DNA from: Trebouxia sp. TZW2008
Taxonomy: Eukaryota; Chlorophyta; Trebouxiophyceae; Trebouxiales; Trebouxiaceae
NCBI GenBank assembly: GCA_002118135.1
Contig: BDIU01000176.1
Location: 1 to 64,000 of the forward strand
Length of the DNA: 64,000 bases
Reading direction: 5' to 3'
Shown: positions 31,935 through 42,384 of the stretch, piece after piece
Layout of the letters: every line of letters begins with the position of its first letter
How positions within the stretch are numbered: the first letter of the stretch is position 1
The notes under the pieces: model-generated
The model's input: only the letters and a program-made list of their open reading frames with translations
Told to the model about the DNA's origin: nothing
The model's database searches: none
Translations under genes and position numbers: made by a program

Positions 31935-34900
31935 CTACGCTGAACTCATCTCTGCTGTTGACAAAGTGTCAATGTGCATGTTTTTGCGCGCTTGCACACA
32001 CTTGGCCATCACAGAGGAGCTGCGGGTGATGGAGTCTGTTTGGTAAAAGTTTTCTATACTGCTCTTGAAGGGCTCCTGGCTAGCCTGCTCAGACTTCAGT
32101 ATCCTCTCAGCAAATGCCTGCAACAAATCAGACTGTCAAGAAAGCATGCCCTCCAATTACATACTAACTACCTGCCTCAAACGTCTGCCCAGCTAGTGTG
32201 ATCAGCAAAGAGATTAGCATCACATCCTGACATGTTGTTTAGGCACTGTGTCAGGCATGCAAGCTTGTAGGAGCAGAAGAACAGGAAGATTGAACTGCCC
32301 TCCTAAGCTGCTAAAGCACATGAGCAAGATGCAGAAATTGAGGCTGACACCATATGAACATGTCAATGTACTGTCAGCAACAGCAATGCCTAATGTGCAG
32401 CACAGCAAACATCTCTGGCAAGCTCACCTTGAAGTACTCCCCATTGAGCCACATGGGTGACTCCACAGAGTCATTCTTGGCAAGGTGGGGCGCCACATCA
32501 GACATGCGCTTTCGCAGCTCATTGATGTTGTCATACGGTAGCTGCTTGCCCAGGTACTGCAGCAACAAGACGAGAAATCAGACATGCATCACAGGTGACT
32601 TGTCAAAAAAGCCTTATTGTGCAAAATAAGACACTTGTAAAGCTGATTGAATGTGCTGTTGCGTTTACTGGCATTTACTCAATCAGGTCAAGAGAACACA
32701 AAAGTGATGTTCACTTGAGAAGGCTGGACCTGGGTGGCAAAGCAAGCAATTTGATCACACTTACAGCGAGGTAAATGGGACAACAGATGCAGCAATTGAC
32801 ACTGGCAGCCGTCTGCAAATGCTTGCCAAGCATTGTTGCTGCTCACAAACAGCTGATCAGAAATGAAAAGGAGCTCATTGATCTGCTCTTTGAGCTGTGC
32901 CTTTACATCGCAACAGCACTCAGACAGAATGTCACACTTTTGTTTGCTGATATCTGCAACCCGATCTGACTGCAGCATGTTACATTTGTCTGCCGAACAA
33001 TGTGCCATCACGCAGATGTCCAGCGGCGAGTGTTATACAGCTAAAGTGCCCAACAACAGTGCGGCCCACCTCACTGAGCGCTCGAATGATCTTCCAATCC
33101 TCGCGTGAGTCTCCAGGCATTGGCACTGCCTCCTTTGTCCTTTGCGGCCTGCCCTCTGTGTTGACATAGGTGACGGCCTTCTCAGTGTACGCTGGCGCAG
33201 GCAGAATGACATCAGCTCGCAGTGCTCCTCGGTCCCCATGGTGGCCCTGCAACCAGCAGACAACAACATCAACATTTGCACCACCCCAACATGAATGTAT
33301 GTTGCAACATCTGCTCATCAGGATGAGCCAATTTGCAAAAAGCAATAGACTTGAGAGATGCACTGAAAACAACTTGGCACGTCACCACAGGGCATTGACC
33401 ACCATAACACATCCCATCACCTGCAGACTGAGTGTTTGCCTCAGAAGTGATGAAAGCTGTCAAAACAGTCCATGCCTGCATGTCAGACTTGCAGAATATC
33501 ATCAAGTCCTCATAAGCATCTGATGGGCCATGCTGAAAGCTCAGCAGCATGCCACATCAGGTGTGATATTAAAGAACTCGCTGGGTTATCTGCCTTGCAT
33601 CAACGTCTGGATGACAGACTGCAACATGAGCAGGTGCAACATGAGACGAGTGACAGATGAGCCCTAAAACAGCGCCTGCTTGATTCGCAAAGTCAGTGCT
33701 GTGTTCCTGCAAGCCTAGGAACTTTCTCAGATTGACTAAGCAGTCTGGAGATCTTCATACCTGGTACACTACAAATGCATCCTGTGGGATGTCTTCCTCC
33801 TTGTAGTCATCGCTGCCTAGTAGGTATACAAACTTGGCAGGTGGCGCTGAGCTGGCGCGTGCAGAGGGCAGGAAACCCACGTCCATAGCACCCACTCGTG
33901 AGGCTGTGTCATGGAAGACATTGTAGCCATTCCAACCCTCACGCACCACATCTGCCTCCTCAACAAGCTGGTGCACCTGCATACATTCAGTGAAATCACT
34001 TAGTTGTTGATGATGACAATGGCTCAATTGCTTGTGATGATGCTGATGCTGGTGCTGATGACAAGCATGATATATAAATGACTGGGCAACGGTGCTACAG
34101 GTGTGAGGCCCAGGACCTGTCACACAGCTTGAACAAGTTCGCAGATGCTATTCAGTGACTGAATTGCCAGAATATATGTTGACAGGATGCAGAAAATGGC
34201 TTTATTCACAGAATAGACCTTTCTGTTTGGCAACTGGTGCTGCTTTTGACACTATGCCATGTTGTAGAAGAAAAGCAAGCAAAACATGCAATGAGCCAGT
34301 ACACTAAGCAGCTATCAGGTGCCACAAGAGGGTGACACTTGTCCTGTAAGGACAAGTTTTTGTGTCTTCAATTCAAAATCACTGCAACAAGGCCCATATC
34401 AAGGAGGGTTACATTACCGGGTCTTGCAAGCATTACCAAGCTCTACACTCTAGCAGCCTGAACTACGGTGCTATCCAGCTGCACGGCTGATGATGCATTG
34501 TCATTGCAGAGCAAGCATGGTGCAAGCATGCAATACAAGCTCACCTGCTGCAGAATAGTGTTCCTGTCCTCTCTTCTCAAGATACCAGGGCCGACCAGCA
34601 CTACAGGGAACTTGGCCTCCTTGAAGCTCTTCACAAAATCCTCATCCTTGAGGGCATCGCCCAGTTCAGTAGCCCCCTGCCCTAGGTAGTTGTATGGGTA
34701 AGTCAGATCAACATTCTGACCAATAACGCTGACATTGCAGCCCTCCAGCACTGTCTTGCGAATCCTGCACATTACATGGCAGTGAGGCCCACATGTGGTG
34801 ATCATCATCATGAAGATGAAGCACATGTTTGTCCTCATGACAGACCAACACTTGTGTAGACAGCAAACTGCGTCACTTCGACTCTGATTGTGGCATACTT

Positions 34901-37658
34901 AACACACGCACACAAGCTGCAGATAATTTCTCCAGAACATGCACAAGCATAGCAGAAAGCTTGAAACACCGTGCACATAGCAGATGACAACATAGTGTTT
35001 GGAACTGCTCCTCATCAATGACCAAGGCAATAAAAACAGCAGGGAATCTTGCTCAATGCCGCTGTCATACCTGGCATTGAACACTGGCGCCTCAATTCTG
35101 GGGTTGCTGCCAATCAAGAGGATGGCATCAGCTTTCTCAACGCCCATGAGTGTGGTGTTCATGATGTAGTTGCTGCGCACATCTGCATCAAGGTCTGGGA
35201 AACCACCTTCACTGTACAGGTTGCCACTGCCCATCTTGTTCATCAAGTCCTGCAGTCCAACATGCATGGCTGTCAAGAACACTTGACCAAACAGCAGCCA
35301 AGCGCTAAACAGAAGCTGTGCTGCTGTTTTTCAGACAATTGATCTGAAAGGAACAGCGTGTAAGTTGTGCACTTTCAAGCAACACTGGTGTTGCTGCAGG
35401 CAACAAACCCCCCATCGTCATGCTACATTTTGTCTCACAGCATAAGCTGGCCATGCAAGGACAGCAGATGTTACTGTAGCTGTAGCAGCGCAGAACCTCC
35501 ACACAAAAGCCATCCAAAGGAGCAGGTTTGATGCAAGAGATTAGGTGAGGAAGTGCATCCAACAAGCTGGGTACTGATGTCTAACTTAAAGAGGTAGAGT
35601 AATGATGCTTAACATCGGATTGTGCATATGATTGCAAATCAACAAGGACTGACAAGCCATGGAAAATGCAGAAAAGGTCCAACATCCAGTGACATTACCT
35701 TGAGAGCAACCATTGCCTCAGCATCTGCCAGCTTGCCAGCAATTGCCTTCATCTCATTGCCCTTGATGTCCTTCACGCCATCAGCGACTGCTTTCAGAGC
35801 ATCAGGCCAGAGCACAGACTGGTAGCCCTTTGAGGTCTTGACTAGAGGGACATTCAGCCGCTGCCGCTTGAGACCATCATATGAGAAGCGGCCCTTGTCA
35901 CTGAGCCACTCCTCGTTGATGTGCTCATTCAGCCTGGGAGTGATGCGCATCACCTACAGGATGACTTTCCAATGTAAGGCTGTACATGAGTTATGCATAC
36001 AGATTTCAGGCCTAGACACCAATCAAGATTTGAAAACTGCGGCAAAGCCCATCAAGCACAAACACTCAGCCGGATGACATGTTGTGTGCAGTCTGTTGCA
36101 AAGCACAGCGTCATGCGATTATGCAGGACACAGACTTTGACAATGAGCACTTGTAGCAGGAATGCTTTCTCTTCCTTGTTGCGCTGGAACATGAGGCTGT
36201 ATCAGATAAGCCAGGCAGCATCAGTCTTTGCAGCCCTTGCAGCATGAACACATACAGGCGACAATACTGACCTCTGGTCCCCTGCTGTCAATCTTGGTGT
36301 TGCTGCCAAGAGCATCAGAGACATCAATAGACTCTGTGCTCTTGAGCTCCCAGTTGCGTGCTGTGAAAGCGAATGGCTTGGAAGTCAAAGCTCCCACAGG
36401 ACAGAGGTCAATGACATTGCCAGAAAGCTCGCTGGTCATGAGCTTCTCAACATATGTGCCAATTTCTGAGTCCCTGCCTCTGCCAGTCATGCCCAGATCT
36501 TGCACACCTGAATACAATTGGATGTCTTACAGCAGATGCATTGAAAACCAGCTTTCAAGAACGAGAAGCAGTTGTGCATGCTGCTGACTGCCGCTGCTAA
36601 AGAAAGCAGTGTTGACATGCTACATGGCAGGCCGAGAGACCACAGAGACTGCTAGCTGATCTGTATTGACAAGCCAGACAGCTATGCTTGCTAGCTGCAA
36701 GCTCACCTGCAACCTCTGAAGCGAATCTGACACAGCGAGTGCAATGTATGCATCTGTTCATGACAGTCTTGACCAAGGGACCCAAGTTCTTATCCTCAAC
36801 TGCCCGCTTCATCTCAATAAAGCGACCTCTGTCACTGCCATATTGCATGGCTTGATCTTGCAGATCGCACTCGCCACCTTGGTCACAGATGGGGCAATCC
36901 AATGGGTGATTGATCTGCAACAACAGCCAACCTGTGAAAGGCTGGCCAAGCAACAGTGTGTGACTTTTGCTTCACATCATTGCACAGCAGCACAAGTGCT
37001 CATTAGCTGCAGCATATGCTGGTGATAGGCAGCATACCAGCAAGAACTCCATGACACCTTCTCTGGCCTTCTTTACTAAGGGTGTGTCTGTTTTGATGTC
37101 CATCCCAGGACCAGCTGGCATGGCACAAGATGCAACAGGCTTTGGACTCTTCGTGACCTGCAAAACCATATTTTCATGAGCAGGCAATGCTTGACTTGAC
37201 ATGTTGCAACAATTTTGCTGGTCGCACTGGTCACTGAAAATGATGCTACATGTGATCGCAAGTAAGCACCAAGGTTAGATGATATTGGTGCTGTTATTGG
37301 TATGCAGCTGCAGCGTACCTCTACCAAACACATTCTACAGTTGCCAGCAATGGACAGCTTCTGATGATAGCAAAACCTGCACATGTGATAATCCAAGATA
37401 AAGGTACAACCAATTCTGGCCTGATAAACAGAAAACGCAAAGTGATGGCCTTTGTTACCTGGGAATATCGATGCCAGCAGCGTCGCACGCATGCATAACT
37501 GTCGACCCTTTGGGAACATGGACTGACTCGCCATTGACCTTGACCTCGATCTGATCATCCGCTTGTACAGCTGTAGACGCGTGGAAGAGCCTTGCTGCGA
37601 CAGGGCGAAATGCACCCCTTCTCACAACAGCGTCGCGAGACAATCTCTGCAATGACAT
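31935..37658 (-). CDS. NDUFS1: NADH:ubiquinone oxidoreductase (complex I) 75 kDa iron-sulfur subunit, mitochondrial precursor (multi-exon)
   Basis: Core subunit of the peripheral arm of mitochondrial complex I, carrying Fe-S clusters that pass electrons from NADH toward ubiquinone. Exon 1 (from 37658) encodes an Arg-rich amphipathic presequence ([17 protein letters not shown]), then the ferredoxin-like domain ([20 protein letters not shown]). The next exons give [11 protein letters not shown] (2Fe-2S ligands), then [34 protein letters not shown] supplies the His/Cys cluster site, and [18 protein letters not shown] with [15 protein letters not shown] the following 4Fe-4S ligands. The molybdopterin-type fold follows across exons at 36.5-32.4 kb ([65 protein letters not shown]). 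The C terminus ([20 protein letters not shown]) matches plant ends, with about 20 extra residues. All expected parts are present in order. Confidence 0.95.
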
Positions 37659-38146
37659 CGTGATCTGCGATTGCTCTGCAAGTGTGACGCACTCTGAGCA
37701 ACGCGCAAAGAGCGCAGGCCTCTGTCAGCGACCGCGCGGGCGTGTCACTTCACTGTTCATGCCTGATGTAAGCAACTGGACTGTACAGGGTTTTGGGTTC
37801 AACCGGTTCAAGGTGCCAAAACCCTACAGATGTTTTACAGATTTTCCCAGGTGCCATTTCAGCTCACATGCATAGTCCCTCATCGATTTGCTTTCAGTGC
37901 GAATCTAGTCAACGCAAGCTGTTGCAGTTGGAGATGTCATTTGGGCGTGAGAGACTCTGTGACACAACTCACACCTATGTTGATGCAGGCTGCAGCTGAA
38001 ATGCACAAGCAAGTCATGATACCCACGAACACGTTTCAGTGTCAAGAATGGGCCACTCGCTGTGCATTTGTCATGTAGCATTATTGGCTTGCATCCCTTT
38101 GCTGAGGGCAAGCTATCAATCTAGTGTGCAAGCCACACGAGCGCGC
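37659..38146. other. Intergenic region: promoter side of the complex I gene and 3' side of the mogA-like gene
   Basis: No supported gene in 488 bp. It lies between the complex I start codon (37658) and the mogA-like stop, both on the minus strand. The sequence near 37.66-37.76 kb is CG-rich, as at other promoters in this window. Confidence 0.5.
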
Positions 38147-39668
38147 TCAAGGCTTCTTCTGCAGCTGTGATGGCCGAAATGCCTTCACCACCTGTTCATG
38201 AGTCTCTATATACGGGCCCTCAAGCAAGTCTATACAAGCTGGGATTGACTGGAACACCTGCACATACAATATAGAAGGGCTGTGACAGAAGCAATATGCT
38301 TGAGCAACGGGTGCACTCCATCTGGAACAAGAGACAATTTGGACTGTGAGCAAAATGTCGCCAACATCATAAAGATTGATGCACTGTTTATCTCAGGTGC
38401 GTACGAGGCACGCACAAGCTGATGGGCACAAGCTCACACATGTCACTGTACACGCTGGCATTATGAAGCCTCTTCACATGTTTCGGCTGGGCCAGGGCAG
38501 CTACACACATCAAGAGGTCTGCTGCAAGACCTACTGACACAGGCTATTTTGGCCTGTTGAGTATAAAGGGTGTGCAAGCAAGCAATGCAGCCCAGTCTGG
38601 CCGTGACCTTGCAGATTTTTGCTTTGATTGCCCACACGCAACAGCAACTGAGACATGCAATGCTCGAGAGGCTGTCATGGCTTATCAGCACCTCTCAGCA
38701 AACAGGGAACAGCGGCAAAACAGCACAATACTAGCACTCACTCTGTGGATCATACTCACAGAACATGACCCACATCACTCTGCTTGTGCAAAAGATGCGG
38801 ACCTGACTGAAATGAAGTTATTGACGCCATATACTGAGGGCTGTGTAGCACAAGCCAGGTTCAACATAACAAGTACAAGCACTTGATGTACCTCATCAAA
38901 GGTCTCACGTATGGCCTTTGGCTTTCCAGGCAGATTGATGATCAAGCTTTTCCCTCTAAGCCCCGCTGTTTGCCTTGACAATACAGCTGTTGGTACAAAC
39001 CTGAACAGTGCATCAGTTGTCAGACTGCAATGATGCTTTGGCAAGGGAAAGTAGCAGCAAGCAAGCCTCACTTCAAGCTAATCATCCGCATTTGTTCTCC
39101 ATAGCCTGGCATCATTCGCTCACAAACCTATGAGCAGCCAGCGGTGCTTTCAGACCTCTGTGTAGCAGCCAACATCCTTGCATGTCAATACTCACAGCTT
39201 CTGTAGCGTCTGGGGTTACATCGCGCGCTGCTGGGCCAGTGCCTCCTGTGGTCACGACTAAGCAGCAGCGTACTGCGTCACACTGCAGCAGTGCTGCCAA
39301 TCCTCAGCAGGGTCAGGTGGTAAAGGTGTGTCATGGCATCGCCTTCAGCCTCAATCATTTGCAATGAAGTGACTTACCATTTGCTTCAGCGTATCTTCAA
39401 TGACAGACTTTTCATCTGGGATGACCTTGTACACTGCACGCCAACTGCATAATTGTTGGTGCCTTGCACGGCTGGTGGCACGTGCGTAGAGCTTGTCAGC
39501 TTACCGTGACTTGACTGCTTCATGGAAGAAACCAAGAATTGCAGGGCCGCTCAAATCTTCATAAACGCCCTCGCTGGCTCTATCGCTGACAGTCACGATG
39601 CCAAAGATGGCCTCGTCTTCGGAACCGGACCCGCCGGACAATTCGAGGTTTTGAACTGCTGTTGCCAT
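38147..39668 (-). CDS. mogA: Molybdopterin adenylyltransferase, bacterial MogA type (six exons, 197 residues)
   Basis: Adenylylates molybdopterin in molybdenum cofactor synthesis. Exons on the minus strand: 39668-39505, 39444-39378, 39282-39196, 39127-39072, 39000-38892, 38257-38147. All joins use GT..AG and preserve phase, giving 594 nt including the stop. In order the protein has FGIVTVSDRASEGVYEDLSG, VIPDEKSVIEDTL, LVVTTGGTGPAARDVTPDAT (the MPT-binding loop), MPGYGEQMRMISLKFVPTAV and LIINLPGKPKAI. It ends FQSIPACIDLLEGPYIET. Length (E. coli MogA is about 195) and this C terminus fit bacterial MogA. The plant Cnx1 G domain has different motifs in the same places and lacks the LLEGPY end. 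There is no fused MoeA/E domain. The first 11 residues are short and acidic, so I see no targeting peptide. Divergently transcribed from the proteasome gene. Confidence 0.93.
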
Positions 39669-40105
39669 GCCACTCGATGCTTGCGCAAATATTTGAGCCG
39701 CAAATTGATGTGTGTGCTATCCTAGATACTTGCTGCCAGACGACGGTGCTTTACTGCGTGTGATCAAAGCGGGTCTGCCCTTTCCAAAACAGAAACACCA
39801 TAATGCGAAGGCGCCGTCTGAAGCAGACCTTGGGCAGTAAAGCCTGAACCAGCTGCCACAGTCTACGACTGTCTCAGTTTGTGAGTGACACTCGCACTTA
39901 AAGCTCGAGACAGCGCTCGAGACCTAACCAGTCACGCTTGCCGTAAAATACGATCGAAGCTGTGACACTGTCTGTGTATGCTAGCCAGACCTGCGCAAAG
40001 CAACTCTCGCTCACCAAGAAAACCTGTGCTTGCTTCGCACACGCTGCTCAAGCAGAAGCTGGCCAGCGCTGCACTTCGTCACTGCTGAGCTGTCTGTGGG
40101 TGGGC
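39669..40105. promoter_or_regulatory. Shared divergent promoter region of the mogA-like and proteasome beta-1 genes
   Basis: 437 bp separate the two start codons of divergently transcribed genes. The middle has short CG-containing direct repeats (AGCTCGAGACAGCGCTCGAGACC, near 39902-39924, with two CTCGAG sites). I saw no clear TATA box. Confidence 0.5.
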
Positions 40106-41127
40106 ATGGATCGATCGGGACTTGATCTAGGGCAAGCGGTGTCATTAGGGGTGAGCAAAGCGCTCATGCTTATGTACAGCTGCTGCATTGCAATCAGCAA
40201 GCATGCTCAAGCCATAGCGAAGTTGCGGATTGACGTTGCGAATACTGCTCGTAGACAACCATAATGGCAGCCAGCTTTGATGGAGGAGTCGTGCTTGGTG
40301 CGGATTCCAGGACTTCCACGGGCAACTACATAGCAAACCGAGTCACAGACAAGCTGACGCCTCTGGCAGAAAACATATATGTCTGCAGATCTGGTTCAGC
40401 TGCAGACACACAGAATCTGTCAGCATATGTGCAGTACTTCCTTGCACAGCACCGACTGGAGATTGACCAAGATGTCAGCGTCAAGACAGCGGCACAGATG
40501 GCCAAAAATCTTGTCTACCAAAATAAGGTGAATAGGCAGCTTTGTAGCTTGGTGAAACAGGTGCAGTGCTTTTGTTACAGCAAGACGGCATTCGACCACA
40601 ATACTTTTGCAGGAAATGCTTCAAGCTGGGCTTATAGTCGCTGGATGGGACAGCACTGACGGCGGATCTGTCTATGCTGTACCCTTGGGCGGCACTTTGG
40701 TCAAGTGTCCCTTTGCAATAGGTAAGACATGAGCTCCATCTATGGCTTACTATCCTGGAGAGTCTTTGCAAGGCCTGCCATGGCTACACAATTTGCTTAC
40801 AGCTGTAATACACACTTGGGTCCTGCAAGGTAATATGAACTGCTGATGTCATTGAATGATCACCTTGCAGGGGGGTCTGGCTCTGCCTACATATATGGCT
40901 TGTGTGACCGGCACTGGAAAGCAGGCATGTCTGAAAGTGACTGCAAGGCTTTTGTCCAGAAAGCTGTAAGCCATGCCATGGCCAGGGACGGCTCTTCTGG
41001 AGGGTGCATCAGAACAGTCTGTATAAGCAAAGATGGTGTGAAGCGGGACTTTGTTCCTGGCCACAGTGTGCCTGGTCATTATGGCGAGTTGCCTAGGCCA
41101 CAACCATCTGGCATTGCTGCATCATGA
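40106..41127 (+). CDS. PSMB6: 20S proteasome subunit beta-1 (beta type-6, caspase-like active site), four exons, 227 residues
   Basis: Catalytic subunit of the 20S core particle cleaving after acidic residues (plant PBA1). Exons 40106-40150, 40255-40527, 40613-40721 and 40871-41127 join in phase to 684 nt including the stop. The short propeptide ([15 protein letters not shown]) ends in Gly directly before Thr-Thr, so the catalytic Thr1 is exposed by cleavage at the exon 1/2 junction. Mature motifs: [18 protein letters not shown] (with Asp17 of the active site), NRVTDKL (Lys33), [22 protein letters not shown] and [12 protein letters not shown] (Asp and Ser near the active site). Length and motif order fit beta-1. 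The C terminus ([11 protein letters not shown]) differs from plant ends. Confidence 0.95.
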
Positions 41128-41370
41128 GTAGATTCATTGCATCTAGATAGCTTGCATTTGCTTTTAAACTACATGTACATATGTTAACTGCATGCATGCA
41201 GTTAAACCATTGTGCAAACAGGAACGTGCTTAGTACTGATGTCTCCTTGCCATTGCCACTACTGCAGAGCCTCACTGCAATCTTGCAATCTGAATGTGTC
41301 TCAAAGTGTTCTTCTCGGCCCAACAAGCTGCGACAGACTGTGCTTTGATGCCATTGGTCTCAGCTGATTA
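41128..41370. other. Short convergent intergenic region
   Basis: 3' region of the proteasome gene (+) and of a small putative minus-strand gene. Nothing else seen. Confidence 0.4.
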
Positions 41371-41628
41371 TCACAATGACATATTTTTGATGATACGGTA
41401 ACAGATCTGAAAGACGGTAGCCTTCACTTCATCTCCAGATGGCACAGATCGTGTCTTGACCTTGTTCTTGAGGCTGGCAGCAAGCTTTTTGCAAACAAGT
41501 CTTGCTACCTGCAAGATCACATAGCTGTGTGCCTGTGCTACAAGCACGTCTAAGAGCTTCTTCTTCTTAGTAACAGTGCCAGCTGAATGCCTTGCAGCTG
41601 TGCTTGCAGCTGACAGCCCTCGGCCTCG
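41371..41628 (-). CDS. Putative small Lys-rich protein, open frame of 86 codons (start unresolved)
   Basis: On the minus strand one frame is open from an in-frame TGA ending at 41629 to TGA at 41371-41373. It has no ATG until near its end, so a spliced 5' part is needed. A candidate is ATGGCAG at about 41689-41683 with donor GTAGAC, joined after CTGACGAG at 41626. This gives a start MAGRG but a very short intron of about 55 bp. The predicted protein has KKKKLLDVLVAQAHSYVIL, then VARLVCKKLAASLKNKVKTR and EVKATVFQICYRIIKNMSL, i.e. alternating hydrophobic and Lys positions that suggest helices. I do not recognise it. It may be chance. Confidence 0.3.
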   Translation of the reverse strand, partial: RGRGLSAASTAARHSAGTVTKKKKLLDVLVAQAHSYVILQVARLVCKKLAASLKNKVKTRSVPSGDEVKATVFQICYRIIKNMSL

Positions 41629-41775
41629 TCAGGTTCACAGGTGCAAGCAGTCCGTCTGAGGTGTTGCGCGACGTCTACCTGCCATTGCCTGCTGACGTTC
41701 CGCTGCCGGCTGCGATATGGTCCGGCGCAAGGGCAGTGCAAAGCCTGCACTATAGTTGACGCGACTTCAGGCGTG

Positions 41776-42384
41776 ATGTCTTCAGAAGCGCCAGGGAGAC
41801 GAGATTGGCCGCTATATTTCGTCGTCACGAAAGATTACATGTTGCGATTCGTAGAGCACGTCGTTCTCGTGACGGCCGATTTCGCATTTGCGCGATCCGT
41901 CTGTAGCTGTCTCGGACGCTTCTGCAACGCTCGTATACCTTGCAAGCTTGAGATCGTGCGCGCTGCCGACTGCAACAGATGCTATCCAGTCGGTCAGCAA
42001 GCCAGCAAGTTCATAAAGCATATCGATCGCAAGTGGAGTCAGCCCCCGGACGTCACATCAAAGACCTTCTGCTCGTTGCTTCACATTGATGGCGAGATCC
42101 ACGGCGTCAGGGTCTGCCCAGATGCCGCAGTACCATGGCCATCGCGTCTGACTAGTGAAAAGGGCACAGAGCAAAAGCTCCGTCTGAATGTGCTGAACGA
42201 GGGCTGTTTCCCCACTCAAGCTCAAGTCGAAGCTGCTCAGAAAGCGATTCATCTTGCAAAATTGGACTGGACAGGACGCCTATACTTTGTCAGGGCTATG
42301 AGGAGCAGGCTCCCAGTTGAACTGTTGCAGAAAATAGTCAGGACCTGTCCAGAACTGGAATCACCGCCCAGCAGTGCATACTAG
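41776..42384 (+). CDS. Orphan protein, family A member 1 (202 residues, intronless)
   Basis: Single open frame from ATG at 41776 (MSSEAPGRRDWPLYFVV) to TAG at 42382-42384. It is clearly paralogous to the protein at 44510-45124. Shared points are WPLYFVV, FARSVCSCLGRFC (pattern FAR-x-V-C-x-C-L-x3-C), a 30-residue basic/Pro stretch, and a C terminus AKLDWTGRLYFVRAMR followed by LPVELLQKIVRTC. The last motif resembles the first helix of an F-box (LPxELLxxI) but stands at the end of the protein. No signal peptide or membrane helix. The codons contain more CG than those of neighbouring genes. No family recognised. Confidence 0.6.
   Translation: MSSEAPGRRDWPLYFVVTKDYMLRFVEHVVLVTADFAFARSVCSCLGRFCNARIPCKLEIVRAADCNRCYPVGQQASKFIKHIDRKWSQPPDVTSKTFCSLLHIDGEIHGVRVCPDAAVPWPSRLTSEKGTEQKLRLNVLNEGCFPTQAQVEAAQKAIHLAKLDWTGRLYFVRAMRSRLPVELLQKIVRTCPELESPPSSAY

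Noticed and set aside
31810..32046. His/Thr/Gln-rich frame at the 3' side of the complex I gene
   Set aside because: It is a translation of an A/C-rich simple sequence running into the antisense of the last complex I exon.
38147..41127. Possible bacterial contamination or transferred island because of the bacterial-type MogA
   Set aside because: The mogA-like gene has five phase-correct introns like its neighbours and shares its promoter region with a proteasome gene, so it is a resident nuclear gene.
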